Of a stretch of DNA of 64,000 nt, positions 42,442 through 51,149 are shown piece after piece (the stretch's first letter is position 1; every line of letters begins with the position of its first letter). The translations under genes were made by a program, and so were the position numbers. Under the pieces are notes generated by a model. That model was not told the origin of the DNA, ran no database searches, and saw only the letters and a list, made by a program, of their open reading frames with translations. The DNA is from Glycocaulis alkaliphilus (GTDB lineage Bacteria; Pseudomonadota; Alphaproteobacteria; Caulobacterales; Maricaulaceae), in the NCBI RefSeq assembly GCF_004000605.1, contig NZ_CP018911.1, positions 2,585,001 to 2,649,000 on the forward strand. The letters are read 5' to 3'.

Positions 42442-43527
42442 CTACTCCGCGAGCCCCGCCACCGCGTGAACATAGTCGCTGCGCGCCTTGTTGGCATCGA
42501 TCTGGGCGGCGATGCGCTCGTCCTCATCCTGCAGGGTCTGCGGATCAAGCTCGGCATAGTGCAGTACGCCCATATCCTCATACGCCTTGCGGATGCGCGG
42601 CCCCCACAGGCCTATATCCTTCACGATCGGCACGATGCGCTGGAAGAGCAGCGTCCGGTAGAGCTTCACGATCTCGGAGTTCTCGACGAATTCCTTGCAT
42701 TCCTTCGCCGGCAGATCGAGCACCTCGTAAAGCTCGTGGCTCTGGGTCATGCGGTCACGCATGAGATAGCAGGCCTCCACGAGGAATTCCTCGCGCTCAT
42801 CACGCTCTTTCTGGGTCAGCTGGGGATAGTAATCGCGAAGGGACAGGCGGCCGAAAGCGACGTGGCGCGCTTCGTCCTCCATCACATAGGCATTGACCAT
42901 GCGCGCCAGCGGGTTCTGCGCCAGATCGCGGATCGTGCCGAAGGCGGCGAGCGCCAGCCCCTCGATCACCACCTGCATGGCCAGATATGTGACGTCCCAG
43001 CGGGAATCCCTCAGCGCATCATTGACCAGCTCCTGCAGCGGATCGGTCATCGGATAGGCCACGCCGAACTTGCCCTGCAGCAGGCGATAGGCCTCCACAT
43101 GGCGCGCCTCGTCCATCACCTGCGTGGCGGCGTAGAACTTCGCATCGAGATCAGGCACGGACGACACGATCTTGGAGGCAGAAAGCAACGCCGCCTGCTC
43201 TCCTTGCAGGAACTGGCTGATATTCCAGGCCTGCGTATGGCGGCGCAGATTTATGCGCTCTTTCTTGGTCATCCTGTTCCAGACATCCGAGCCATAGATG
43301 GCGACGGCCTCGTCGGGCATCTGCATCGGGTTTTCCGGATCGAGCTCCTGCGTCCAGTCGATGCGATTGAGCGCATCCCACTGCATGTCCTTGCCCTTCT
43401 GGTAGAGGTGCATGAGCGTGGTGCGGCCCTCGTCAAAGCGCCAGTCAAACACCGCGTCGAACTGCTGGGGGACATGCCAGTGATCGTCAATCCCGGGCAT
43501 CGGATACAAGTCGCGCAAGGCCGTCAT
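42442..43527 (-). CDS. Ferritin-like diiron oxygenase-type protein
   Basis: A 361-residue helical protein with a full diiron ligand set of the ferritin-like/R2 type: E110, E140-x2-H143 ('MDEARHVEAY'), E189 and E219-x2-H222 ('EDEARHVAFG'). Such carboxylate-bridged sites activate O2 for hydroxylation or N-oxygenation (AurF-like) or desaturation. The C-terminal half is helical and unrecognised. The substrate is unknown. Two palindromes lie in the region upstream of its start (43608-43626 and 43669-43684). Confidence 0.83.
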   Translation of the reverse strand: MTALRDLYPMPGIDDHWHVPQQFDAVFDWRFDEGRTTLMHLYQKGKDMQWDALNRIDWTQELDPENPMQMPDEAVAIYGSDVWNRMTKKERINLRRHTQAWNISQFLQGEQAALLSASKIVSSVPDLDAKFYAATQVMDEARHVEAYRLLQGKFGVAYPMTDPLQELVNDALRDSRWDVTYLAMQVVIEGLALAAFGTIRDLAQNPLARMVNAYVMEDEARHVAFGRLSLRDYYPQLTQKERDEREEFLVEACYLMRDRMTQSHELYEVLDLPAKECKEFVENSEIVKLYRTLLFQRIVPIVKDIGLWGPRIRKAYEDMGVLHYAELDPQTLQDEDERIAAQIDANKARSDYVHAVAGLAE

Positions 43528-43607
43528 CGCTTCAGCTCTCCTCCGTAGCGGGAAGCCGGTGCAGCGCGTGCAAACCCTGCCGGGCGCTGCCCGGTCCTCG
43601 TCTATAG

Positions 43608-43626
43608 GGGTGAACGGCGTTCACCC
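43608..43626. promoter_or_regulatory. Palindrome upstream of the diiron protein gene
   Basis: GGGTGAAC (43608-43615) and GTTCACCC (43619-43626) are perfect arms around GGC. It lies 80 bases before the diiron protein ATG and 140 before the TraB gene, a sensible operator distance for the former. Confidence 0.6.
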
Positions 43627-43668
43627 GATGGACAGAGCATGACTCCGACTATACCCGCCTGTCTACCC

Positions 43669-43684
43669 CTGACTGATCAGTCAG
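43669..43684. promoter_or_regulatory. Perfect 16-base palindrome CTGACTGATCAGTCAG
   Basis: No spacer interrupts the dyad. The motif resembles half-sites used by TetR-family repressors (TGACTGA-type), though that is only a likeness. It lies about 85 bases before the TraB-family start and 140 before the diiron protein start, in the shared divergent promoter region. Confidence 0.6.
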
Positions 43685-43768
43685 TGAAAATTCATGAACA
43701 CGATTTCACTGGTGCGGGCAGCGGCGCAGAGGCAAACGTGCCTGACCTTCGCACTTATCGGAGTGCCC

Positions 43769-44902
43769 ATGCTGCGCTGTCTGCTTGCTGTACTTGCCTG
43801 CGCCCTCACCCTCTCACCTGCTCTTGCCCTGCAGGACGCGCCCGCGCCGGAAGCGGTAGAGACCGAGATCATCACGGTGCGCGCAGAGCGCTCCGGCCCG
43901 CAGCTCTGGCGCATCTCTCATCCCGAACAGGCTGGCGAGGTCTATGTCTTCATCACAATCCCCTGGCTGCCCGCGAGCCTTGAATGGAATGAGCGCCCCG
44001 TGGCGAGCGTTCTGGAGGAAGCAGGCGAGGTTCTGACCGAGTTGGAGGTCAATGCTGGCGCGGTCAGCACCACCCGCATGGCCGCCATGATGCTGCGCAC
44101 CGTCACCTTCAACCGCAGCCGCCTGATGATGCCGCGCGGGACCACGCTGGCCGACCGTGTGGGCGATGATCTGGCGGCAGGGTTTTACGAGGCCTCGGCG
44201 ATCGCCGAGGAGCGCAATGAGCGCCGCCGCGCGCTGCGCCGCGCCGCCCGGCGCGGCGGCGAGGACATGCCGTCAGACGCCGTGCTGGACGAACCGGAGG
44301 AGGAAGCGCTGGCAGCGCGCCTTGCCAGTCTGGAACCGGGCAGGATGCACCCCTTCTTTCAGGCCATGAACCTGATCGGCAAGGCCGCAGAAAGCGTGGA
44401 TCTGCAAGGCTCCTCTGCCATTGAAACCCGCGTGACGCGCCTCGCGCGCCGCAACCGCGTGCCGGTCCGCGCCGTGCAGAGCTATGATCTGGCCGTATCA
44501 GATATTTCCGCCCTCATGCGCTCGGTGCAGGATTTCTCGCGCGAGACCAACGAGACCTGTATTTCCGAGGCCGTGACATTCGCCCGCTCCGAACTGCCCA
44601 CGGCGTGGATGGCGGCGCAGGCCTGGGCACGCGGTGATGTCGACACGCTGCGCGGATTTTCAGGCCGCCGCACCGGGCTCGACTGCCAGCGCGCCATGGA
44701 AGGCGAAATGGGCGGGCTTCGCACATTCGGCGGCGCCACCACCGCTGACATCGACTATCCGGGCATATGGGCGCAGGCTATTGGCAGCTCCATAGCCGGT
44801 GGCGGGGTCACCCTTGCCATTGTCGGCGCAGCAGGCTGGCTGGCCGAAGACGGCATTCAGGCGCGGCTCGCCGCTGCCGGCTATGTGGTGGAAGGGCCGT
44901 AA
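43769..44902 (+). CDS. TraB/GumN family secreted protein
   Basis: From ATG 43769 (CGGAG upstream) the 377-residue protein has a signal peptide 'MLRCLLAVLACALTLSPALA'. The mature part resembles the TraB/GumN (EreA-like) fold with 'LTELEVNAGAVSTTRMAAMM', 'NLIGKAAESVDL' and 'YPGIWAQAIGSSIAGGGVTLAIVGAAGW' in part. An Arg/Glu-rich segment (about 145-190) is inserted. Function unknown; the family is thought to be protease- or hydrolase-related. Divergent from the diiron protein gene. Confidence 0.65.
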   Translation: MLRCLLAVLACALTLSPALALQDAPAPEAVETEIITVRAERSGPQLWRISHPEQAGEVYVFITIPWLPASLEWNERPVASVLEEAGEVLTELEVNAGAVSTTRMAAMMLRTVTFNRSRLMMPRGTTLADRVGDDLAAGFYEASAIAEERNERRRALRRAARRGGEDMPSDAVLDEPEEEALAARLASLEPGRMHPFFQAMNLIGKAAESVDLQGSSAIETRVTRLARRNRVPVRAVQSYDLAVSDISALMRSVQDFSRETNETCISEAVTFARSELPTAWMAAQAWARGDVDTLRGFSGRRTGLDCQRAMEGEMGGLRTFGGATTADIDYPGIWAQAIGSSIAGGGVTLAIVGAAGWLAEDGIQARLAAAGYVVEGP

Positions 44903-44906
44903 GGCC

Positions 44907-45872
44907 TTATTCAGCGGGCGTGGCGGCGGTCTGGGCGGGTGATGCAGCGCGCGCATCGTCTGGAGCGGCTTCACCGCGCTTTGCCGCCTGTTGCTCTTCC
45001 CAGCGCGCCTTGATGATTTTCGAGCTTTCCCGGCTGCCATCGGGCGACCAGCCCGGCGGTCCGAGCCAGTAGCCCAGCGCATCGCGGAAGGACTTTGCCG
45101 AGGACACATCCTTCACGATGCCCACCCATTCATGCAGGCAGATACGGATCGGGTTGTAAGTGCCAAGGTTCTTCACAATGCCATAGCGGCACTTCTCCTC
45201 GTCCAGCTCCGCCTGGAAGGTGCCGAACATCCGGTCCCAGATGATGAACACGCCCGCATAATTACGGTCCAGATAGAGCGGGTTCGTGGCGTGATGGACC
45301 CGGTGGTGGGAGGGCGTGTTGAACAGCCACTCAATCGGCGCGGGCAGGCGCTTGACGGCTTCGGTATGGATCCAGAACTGGTAGACGAGGTTCAGCGCGC
45401 CCACAAAGGCCACCATCGCGATGGGAAAGCCCAGCAGCACCAGCCATGAGCCGAAGAAGATGAATTTGAAGGTCAGCGGGCTGAGCCAGGGCTGACGCAG
45501 GGCGGTAGAGAGATTGTAGTGCTGGGAGGAGTGGTGGATCACATGGTCGGCCCACCACCAGCGCACGGTGTGCGCGAAACGGTGCGCCCAGTAATAGAGA
45601 AAATCGTCCAGCACGAAGCAGATCACGAAGGCCCACCACGCCCAGCCAATATCAAACAGGGCGAAGCGCTCGATATACATGAACCAGGTCAGCGCGATGA
45701 AACCCAGAACAATGCCCGACACCGTATTGCCAAGCCCCATGGCGAGGCTGGCAGCGGTGTCCTTGGGCTCGAACTCGGCCTTGCCGGTCATGCGCGCATA
45801 GATCATCTCGGCAACGATCAGCGCGACGAAGAAGGGAATGGCAATCAGGATTGGATCAGGAAGTTCGGGCAT
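44907..45872 (-). CDS. Sterol desaturase / fatty-acid hydroxylase family membrane protein
   Basis: A 321-residue integral membrane protein starting at ATG 45872 (AAGGAG). The eight-histidine diiron pattern is visible: 'HRFAH', 'HHSSQHYN' and 'HHRVHHATNP' plus 'WIHTE'. These enzymes hydroxylate or desaturate lipids with O2. The C-terminal 60 residues are a polar tail. It overlaps the upstream ORF (45856-46326) by 17 bases. The substrate could be sterol-like, carotenoid or fatty acid; it cannot be read. Confidence 0.88.
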   Translation of the reverse strand: MPELPDPILIAIPFFVALIVAEMIYARMTGKAEFEPKDTAASLAMGLGNTVSGIVLGFIALTWFMYIERFALFDIGWAWWAFVICFVLDDFLYYWAHRFAHTVRWWWADHVIHHSSQHYNLSTALRQPWLSPLTFKFIFFGSWLVLLGFPIAMVAFVGALNLVYQFWIHTEAVKRLPAPIEWLFNTPSHHRVHHATNPLYLDRNYAGVFIIWDRMFGTFQAELDEEKCRYGIVKNLGTYNPIRICLHEWVGIVKDVSSAKSFRDALGYWLGPPGWSPDGSRESSKIIKARWEEQQAAKRGEAAPDDARAASPAQTAATPAE

Positions 45873-46326
45873 GACCCTCTCCTTGCATCTGCGTATCGCT
45901 CTGGCGCACAAACCGGCGCATCCGCTCGCCCCACCCTTGCGCTGAGGCATCATCAAGGTCGATGGTCACGCGCGGCAGGGTGAAATCGTTGAAATGGATG
46001 TGAAAACGCGCGCCGTCTGCCTCCAGCCGTGCAATCTCGCCGGGCCGCACCACGCGGGTCACACAGCGGCTTGACCGGGCCAGCACCAGTCCGAGGCGCG
46101 CCTCGCCCTCTTCCATCACCAGCGCGGCAAGACCATCCGCCGCTATCACGCCCTCGCCTGCGCGAAACCCGACGACATCCTCTTCCAGCCTCTGGGAGGG
46201 CAGACTGGCATCCTCAAAGCGAACATCCTGCCAGCCGCCAATGAGGCGGTTGAACACGATCAGGGCGCCCACCGCGAGGGCGGACACAGCCAGTATGGCG
46301 AGAATGGCAAGAGGGCTGTCATCCAT
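45856..46326 (-). CDS. Hypothetical membrane-anchored protein (156 aa)
   Basis: One N-terminal membrane helix ('LAILAILAVSALAVGALIVF') is followed by about 120 residues of mainly beta sequence and a charged tail. No family is recognised. The 3' end overlaps the start of the fatty-acid hydroxylase gene by 17 bases, so the two are translationally coupled and may work together in the membrane. Confidence 0.7.
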   Translation of the reverse strand: MDDSPLAILAILAVSALAVGALIVFNRLIGGWQDVRFEDASLPSQRLEEDVVGFRAGEGVIAADGLAALVMEEGEARLGLVLARSSRCVTRVVRPGEIARLEADGARFHIHFNDFTLPRVTIDLDDASAQGWGERMRRFVRQSDTQMQGEGHARTS

Positions 46327-46378
46327 GGGCTAATACTTGCTGCCTTTGGCCCCAAAGCGCAAGCCGCTGAGCGCCCAC

Positions 46379-47194
46379 TCAGTCAGTTGCGTCGGCAAAG
46401 GCGTAATACTCCCGCGTCCACAGCGCGTACATCACACGCGGCCCAATGCCATAGGTCGCCTGCAGATAGCGCGACTGGCTTTCATGGATACGCCAGGCCC
46501 GCTGCTTGTCGCGCGCTGGCGAAGGCACGGCAAAATCCGGCTCAGGCTGTATATCGGCAATGAGCTGGCCGCGTTCGCCGCCAAACCGGCGAAGGCCCGG
46601 GCGCGGGGCGAGCACATAGACAAGGCGCGGCGCATCCTCACCCATGGCCAGAACCGCCTGGCGCGCCGCTTCCCCAATGGCCATATGATCGGGGTGCAGC
46701 GAGATCGCGCTTTCAGGATGGAAGCTGATGACGGCCGAGGGCCGGGTGCGCTCGATTTCCGCCGCCACACGCTCCACCAGCTGATCGAAGGGGCGTGCGC
46801 GCAGCTGGCCATCACCCAGATCGAGCACCGTGTGGGAGGCAACGCCCAGCGCAAAGCCGTGCTTTCGCGCTTCCGCCTCTCGCACTATGCCCAGATGCGG
46901 CTGGTCCACTACCGGCGGAAACTGCGTGCCCGCCTCGCCGCGCGTGGCGGTGAAGAGATGTACGGGAACACCTTCAGCCACACCCCGCGCCATCAGCGCA
47001 TTGGCCGTGATCTCGTCATCAGGATGGGCGAACACGAAGAGCAGCCCCGCCTCGCCCAGCTCCCCGCGCAGATCGGCAAGGCGCGCCACACCGGGTTCGG
47101 CAAACAGCGAACGCGCGATCATCAGACCGGCCAGCGCCGCCACCAGAACAATGCCGGCCACAACGCCCGCCGCGATGAGGATGATACGCGCCAT
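46379..47194 (-). CDS. PIG-L / LmbE family N-acetylglucosaminyl-type deacetylase, membrane-anchored
   Basis: The 271-residue protein has an N-terminal membrane helix ('IILIAAGVVAGIVLVAALAG') and a PIG-L domain with the zinc motif 'AHPDDE' at about 56-61, 'TRGEAGTQ' and 'SLHPDHMAIGEA', whose second His-x2-His is typical. The family removes N-acetyl groups from sugar conjugates or acts in thiol and lipid pathways. It faces the periplasm or membrane surface; the substrate is unknown. Confidence 0.88.
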   Translation of the reverse strand: MARIILIAAGVVAGIVLVAALAGLMIARSLFAEPGVARLADLRGELGEAGLLFVFAHPDDEITANALMARGVAEGVPVHLFTATRGEAGTQFPPVVDQPHLGIVREAEARKHGFALGVASHTVLDLGDGQLRARPFDQLVERVAAEIERTRPSAVISFHPESAISLHPDHMAIGEAARQAVLAMGEDAPRLVYVLAPRPGLRRFGGERGQLIADIQPEPDFAVPSPARDKQRAWRIHESQSRYLQATYGIGPRVMYALWTREYYAFADATD

Positions 47195-47284
47195 AAGCCT
47201 TCGTCCTTGTCCCGCTATTGCCCGTCACCTGGCTGACGCGCCTTCATGGCATATCCTAACCCCGTATCGGGGTGGGGAGGATAG

Positions 47285-47416
47285 ATGATGCGCGGCATCG
47301 CGGTTCAGGTCTGGACCATCAATGCTCCCGGCGAGATGGATACCTTCATCGCGCGCGGCGTTGACGGCATCATCACCGATCGCGTGGATGTGATGGCAGG
47401 CGCGCAGGGGGAGTGA
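47285..47416 (+). pseudogene. C-terminal remnant of a glycerophosphodiester phosphodiesterase gene
   Basis: A 43-codon ORF (MMRGIAVQVWTINAPGEMDT...) reads like the last strands of a GDPD barrel: 'VQVWTINAPGEMDTFIARG' and 'VDGIITDRVDVM' match the final family motif. The N-terminal 200-plus residues, with the catalytic His, Glu and Asp, are missing. GGGGAGG lies upstream, by chance or because a short peptide is still made. The intact GDPD at 13329 is a different gene. Confidence 0.65.
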
Positions 47417-47640
47417 ATTTTCTCCCGATACCTGAAACCCCGGGCGAGCGTTAGTGAGACCCGGGGCCTCTATCAGAATTATCCTGCACCCGGTCCCGGA
47501 TGGCACTGAAGGGCCTCCGGGAGTTCAAAGCTTGAGGCTTGCGGACGGCGAAACGCCGTCCGAAGAGCGCGAACGCGCGCCCGCAGCGATAGCGAGCTTT
47601 AGCGAGCGGCAAGCGAGGACCGACCCCACGGATGTGGGGG
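47417..47640. repeat. Gene-free stretch with GC-rich palindromes
   Basis: Hairpins include CCCCGGGCGAGC and its partner ending CCCGGGG (about 47440-47466) and GGACGGCG-AAA-CGCCGTCC (47543-47561). Mirror-like AGCGAG units follow ('TAGCGAGCTTTAGCGAGCGG'). It looks like another intergenic repeat element. No gene is supported. Confidence 0.55.
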
Positions 47641-47651
47641 AGGACAAAGAA

Positions 47652-47680
47652 GAAGGGCCGGGAGGTTTCCCTCCCGGCCC
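47652..47680 (-). terminator. Terminator of the second TonB receptor gene
   Basis: On the minus strand GGGCCGGGAGG and CCTCCCGGCCC form an 11-base-pair stem around AAA/TTT (47655-47665 with 47670-47680), followed by TTCTTCTTTG. It begins 28 bases past the receptor stop. Confidence 0.7.
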
Positions 47681-47708
47681 CTGCCCGATCCCCCGAAGGA
47701 GACAGGTT

Positions 47709-50390
47709 CTAGAAGCGTGCCCGCAGCGTCAGGCCGTAGGTACGCGGATTGCTGGGATAGGAGTTCGTGCTCGGACCGATCGTCCCGACCGAGAAGAACG
47801 TACCCCGGTAGTAGGTCTCGTCCGTGAGGTTGCGGCCCCACAGTTGCAGCGACCAGCCGCCATCCTCGGCACCGATACCGATCGAGCCGTTGACCAGCGT
47901 GACGGCGTCCTGCTCGAAGCTCGGCATGGCCGCCAGCGCACCGCTCAGATTCTGGCTGGAGGTATAGGACGTCTCGCCGCGCAGACGCAGCTCAAGCCCG
48001 TTACCCAGCGGCTGGGTGTACATGGCGCTCAGGAAGCCGGAGAATTCCGGGTTGGCGCGATCAACGCCCGAGAGGTCGTTGAAGCGACCCGAGAAGCCAT
48101 TCTGGTTGACCCGCGTTGCCAGGCAGTCGGCAAACAGCGGATTACCGGCCATGCCCGGCTCGGTCAGCGACGAGGTGCGCGGGCAAGGCCCGAACTCGTA
48201 GCTTTCATAGCGGTTCTGGAACAGCCAGGTGAAGCCGCCCGCAATGACCAGGTTCTGAGTCGGGGCAAGGGTTGCCTCGACCTCGAGGCCGCGCACCGAA
48301 ATCTCGCCCGCATTGTCGAGATAGAAGCCGCCGCCCACGAAGACTTCCGTCTGGAAATCCTTGTTGGTCTGATCAAACAGCGCCACCGCATAGACAAGGC
48401 GGTTCTCGAATGCCGTGCCCTTCACGCCCACCTCGATATTGAGCGTGGTTTCTTCCTCGAACTGGAAGAGACCGGTCGCCGCCGAGTTGGAGTTCAGCGA
48501 GAAGCCACCCGGCTTGTAGCCGGTGCCAACGCTCAGATAGGTGTTGAGCGTCGGGCTCCAGTCATACCCGAAAATGATCGAGCCGGAGACGTTCTCGTCA
48601 GTGCGCGAGCCCGGTGCGAACGGCGCGTTGACGACGTTGAACTGAAGGCCCGAACCCTCGATCAGGGGCAGCAGGAAGTTGATGGCCGGGTTGGCCGCCT
48701 GCTCCGCGGTAAGCGGAACCGCCGGATTAAACGGTGCGCCTTGCGCGGCGAGGATCGCCGGCACGAAGAAGGCGCAAGAATCACCCACCGGGAATGCGGC
48801 GCATGTCCCCGCGGTCGGCAGGCGCAGATCCTGACCAAGCTGGACGGCATTCAGCGCCGAGAACGGATCGTTGATCGTGACGTTCGGCGTGTAGTCCTTG
48901 GTCTCACGTGAATAGCGCAGACCCGCCGTGATCGTGAAGCGGTCGGTTACACGCCAGTCAACCTGACCGAAGGCAGACCAGGCTTCGGTGTCGTAATTGT
49001 AGGTCTCGTTGACGAGGCCCTGACCCGCACCAAGATAGCCATTGGCCGGCACAGTCGGCAGAGCGCCAGCACCCGACGGCAGCGGGAACAGCGTGCCCAC
49101 CCCGGTCGCGTTATTACCGCCAATGATCGTGTTCATGATCGCCGGGATACCCGAACCGGCCGGAAGGCCGAGACCTGCTGCAAGCGCCTGAACAGACGGG
49201 TCAAGCGAGGAAGCCAGGTTGGCGAACGCAGCCAGCTGCGAGCCGTAAGGCGTCTCGTTCTGGAAGGTCAGCTCGTTATTGTAATAGAACAGGCCGGCCA
49301 TCCAGTCGAAATTCTCGCCGCCATTGGAGGCAATGCGGAATTCCTGCGTGAAGGCGTTATAATCCTGGAACTGCTGGCGCGCACCGGCGGCATCCAGCGT
49401 GGTGAAGTCAGCGTCGATGACCTGATCTTCTTCATAGCTCTGATAGGCCGTGATCGAGGTCAGCGTGAAGCCGCCAAAGTCATGGTTGATCTCAGCTGAC
49501 AGCCCCCAGGTGTCGACCTGCGTGCGCAGCGGGCCGTCAATGGCCGTAGTGCCGTCAAACGGATCGCCCGACGGCAACACTGCACCGAGCTGGGCCAGTG
49601 AAAACGCTTCTGACGGCGACACGTAGGAGAACGGCGCAGCACAGCAATTCTCGTCGATATTGCTGATGCTGGCGATGAAGCGGGCGGTCGTGGCGCCACC
49701 GCTATCCCAGAGCAGCTGGCCGCGCGCGCTCCAGCGGTCGCGATTGTTGAACTCGCGCCCGTCCTGGTTGGTGATGAAGCCATCGCGCTGGTTGATCGAA
49801 CCATCGAGGCGGAAGGCCAGCTGATCGGCGACCAGCGGTCCGGTGACGGAAACGGCTGCCACGCGAGCATTGTAATTGCCGACCGTCACTTCGCCTTCGG
49901 CGCCGAACTCGAATTCGGGCTGGCGGGTGTGGAAGCTGACAACACCGGCAGGGGTGTTGCGGCCGAACAGGGTCGATTGCGGGCCACGAATGACTTCGAC
50001 GCGCTCCAGCGACAGGAAGTCATTGATCGAAGCGCCCTGACGCGGCACGTAAACACCGTCGATGAACACGCCAACCGAAGGCTCGACGCCCGGGTTGAAC
50101 GAGGAAGAACCCAGCGAGCGGATATTGAAGGTCTGGTTGGTGGACGCCGCAAACTCACCCACGCTCAGCGAGGGAACAAGGGTCTGCAGATCGGACGCGT
50201 CGCGGATCTGCGCCTCGGCAATCATTTCGCCGGTGACGGCGGTAACGGCGACCGGCGCTTCGAGCAGGGTCTGCTCACGCTTCTGGGCTGTAACGGTGAT
50301 GATTTCGACTTGTGCCTGCGCGGCAGTGCCGACAAGGCCAGCGGCCAACGCGGTCGCACCGAGCACGGCGGCTCTTGAAAAACGCTTCAT
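47709..50390 (-). CDS. TonB-dependent outer-membrane receptor
   Basis: From ATG 50390 (GGGAGGAA upstream) the 893-residue receptor has a signal peptide ending 'GTAAQAQ', a TonB-box-like start 'EIITVTAQKREQTLLEAPVA', a plug ('NIRSLGSSSFNPGVEPSVGVF' in part; 'VIRGPQSTLFGRNTPAGVVS') and a barrel ending 'YGLTLRARF'. The plug belongs to the large sphingomonad/hyphomonad-like receptor group that imports diverse organics. Ligand unknown. It lies upstream of nothing else on its strand and may be monocistronic. Confidence 0.92.
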   Translation of the reverse strand: MKRFSRAAVLGATALAAGLVGTAAQAQVEIITVTAQKREQTLLEAPVAVTAVTGEMIAEAQIRDASDLQTLVPSLSVGEFAASTNQTFNIRSLGSSSFNPGVEPSVGVFIDGVYVPRQGASINDFLSLERVEVIRGPQSTLFGRNTPAGVVSFHTRQPEFEFGAEGEVTVGNYNARVAAVSVTGPLVADQLAFRLDGSINQRDGFITNQDGREFNNRDRWSARGQLLWDSGGATTARFIASISNIDENCCAAPFSYVSPSEAFSLAQLGAVLPSGDPFDGTTAIDGPLRTQVDTWGLSAEINHDFGGFTLTSITAYQSYEEDQVIDADFTTLDAAGARQQFQDYNAFTQEFRIASNGGENFDWMAGLFYYNNELTFQNETPYGSQLAAFANLASSLDPSVQALAAGLGLPAGSGIPAIMNTIIGGNNATGVGTLFPLPSGAGALPTVPANGYLGAGQGLVNETYNYDTEAWSAFGQVDWRVTDRFTITAGLRYSRETKDYTPNVTINDPFSALNAVQLGQDLRLPTAGTCAAFPVGDSCAFFVPAILAAQGAPFNPAVPLTAEQAANPAINFLLPLIEGSGLQFNVVNAPFAPGSRTDENVSGSIIFGYDWSPTLNTYLSVGTGYKPGGFSLNSNSAATGLFQFEEETTLNIEVGVKGTAFENRLVYAVALFDQTNKDFQTEVFVGGGFYLDNAGEISVRGLEVEATLAPTQNLVIAGGFTWLFQNRYESYEFGPCPRTSSLTEPGMAGNPLFADCLATRVNQNGFSGRFNDLSGVDRANPEFSGFLSAMYTQPLGNGLELRLRGETSYTSSQNLSGALAAMPSFEQDAVTLVNGSIGIGAEDGGWSLQLWGRNLTDETYYRGTFFSVGTIGPSTNSYPSNPRTYGLTLRARF

Positions 50391-50542
50391 TGGGTTCCTC
50401 CCCCTTTGGATGTGTTCAGCCTGCAGATTCATACGTCCACATGGCTTCGCCTTTCACTGTAGGCGCGATTTCACAGGTTTGTCATCGGGTCTTTAGTGGT
50501 CTGTCAGCCAAGTGAGGCATTCCCGTCACACTGGACAAGCAA

Positions 50543-50983
50543 TTAACCCTGACGGCTGGTCATCCATGCGTAGAACACGCCCGCCAGCGCGCCGCACACC
50601 GCTTGTGATATTTCGCCAGCAAGGCTGCGCGCGCCAGCAATCACCGGAACGCCGAAGAACACCTCGCGCATCAGCATCAGCATGACGAACATGCACACCG
50701 CCCCGGCCACCGCGTAGACGGCTGTGCGCGGCACCGGCGTGAAACGGACCACCAGCGCCCCGGCAAGAAAGGCGATGAGAAAGCCGATCAGGATGAAAAC
50801 GAGATAGAGCGGACCCAGGCCCGCCATGTCCGCGAGCGTCATCGATAGCCGGTCTGCGGCGGAAATCTGCGCACCGGCACCCGCCAGCGCCGACAGCACG
50901 AACTGCGTCTGCACAATCACGCCGGCCAGCGCCATGAAGATGCTCGCCAGCACCAGACCCAGCGGATACCTGAACCAGCCCAT
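50543..50983 (-). CDS. Hypothetical four-helix membrane protein (146 aa)
   Basis: ATG 50983 with GGGAG upstream gives 'MGWFRYPLGLVLASIFMALA', then three further membrane helices ('LYLVFILIGFLIAFLAGALVV', 'VYAVAGAVCMFVMLMLM', 'SQAVCGALAGVFYAW'). No family is recognised. It is divergent from the PQQ-type sugar dehydrogenase gene and lies upstream of the TonB receptor on the same strand; a link to either is unproven. Confidence 0.7.
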   Translation of the reverse strand: MGWFRYPLGLVLASIFMALAGVIVQTQFVLSALAGAGAQISAADRLSMTLADMAGLGPLYLVFILIGFLIAFLAGALVVRFTPVPRTAVYAVAGAVCMFVMLMLMREVFFGVPVIAGARSLAGEISQAVCGALAGVFYAWMTSRQG

Positions 50984-51149
50984 ATCGGCACTCCCCCTTT
51001 TGGACCCGGCGGATCCGTCCGCCCCTTGCCCGCCCCACGAACCATCTTGGTCGATGAATGATTTGCGGCCATGATGCCCCGCAAACCACCGCCTGGCCAA
51101 TCTCTGTTTTCGCCGTGGCACGCATTTTTCAAGGTTGGAGATTACGTTC

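Noticed and set aside
47454-48911. 485-codon plus-strand ORF opposite the second TonB receptor
   Set aside because: It is antisense to a receptor with a complete plug, barrel and C-terminal signal, and it starts inside repeat DNA.
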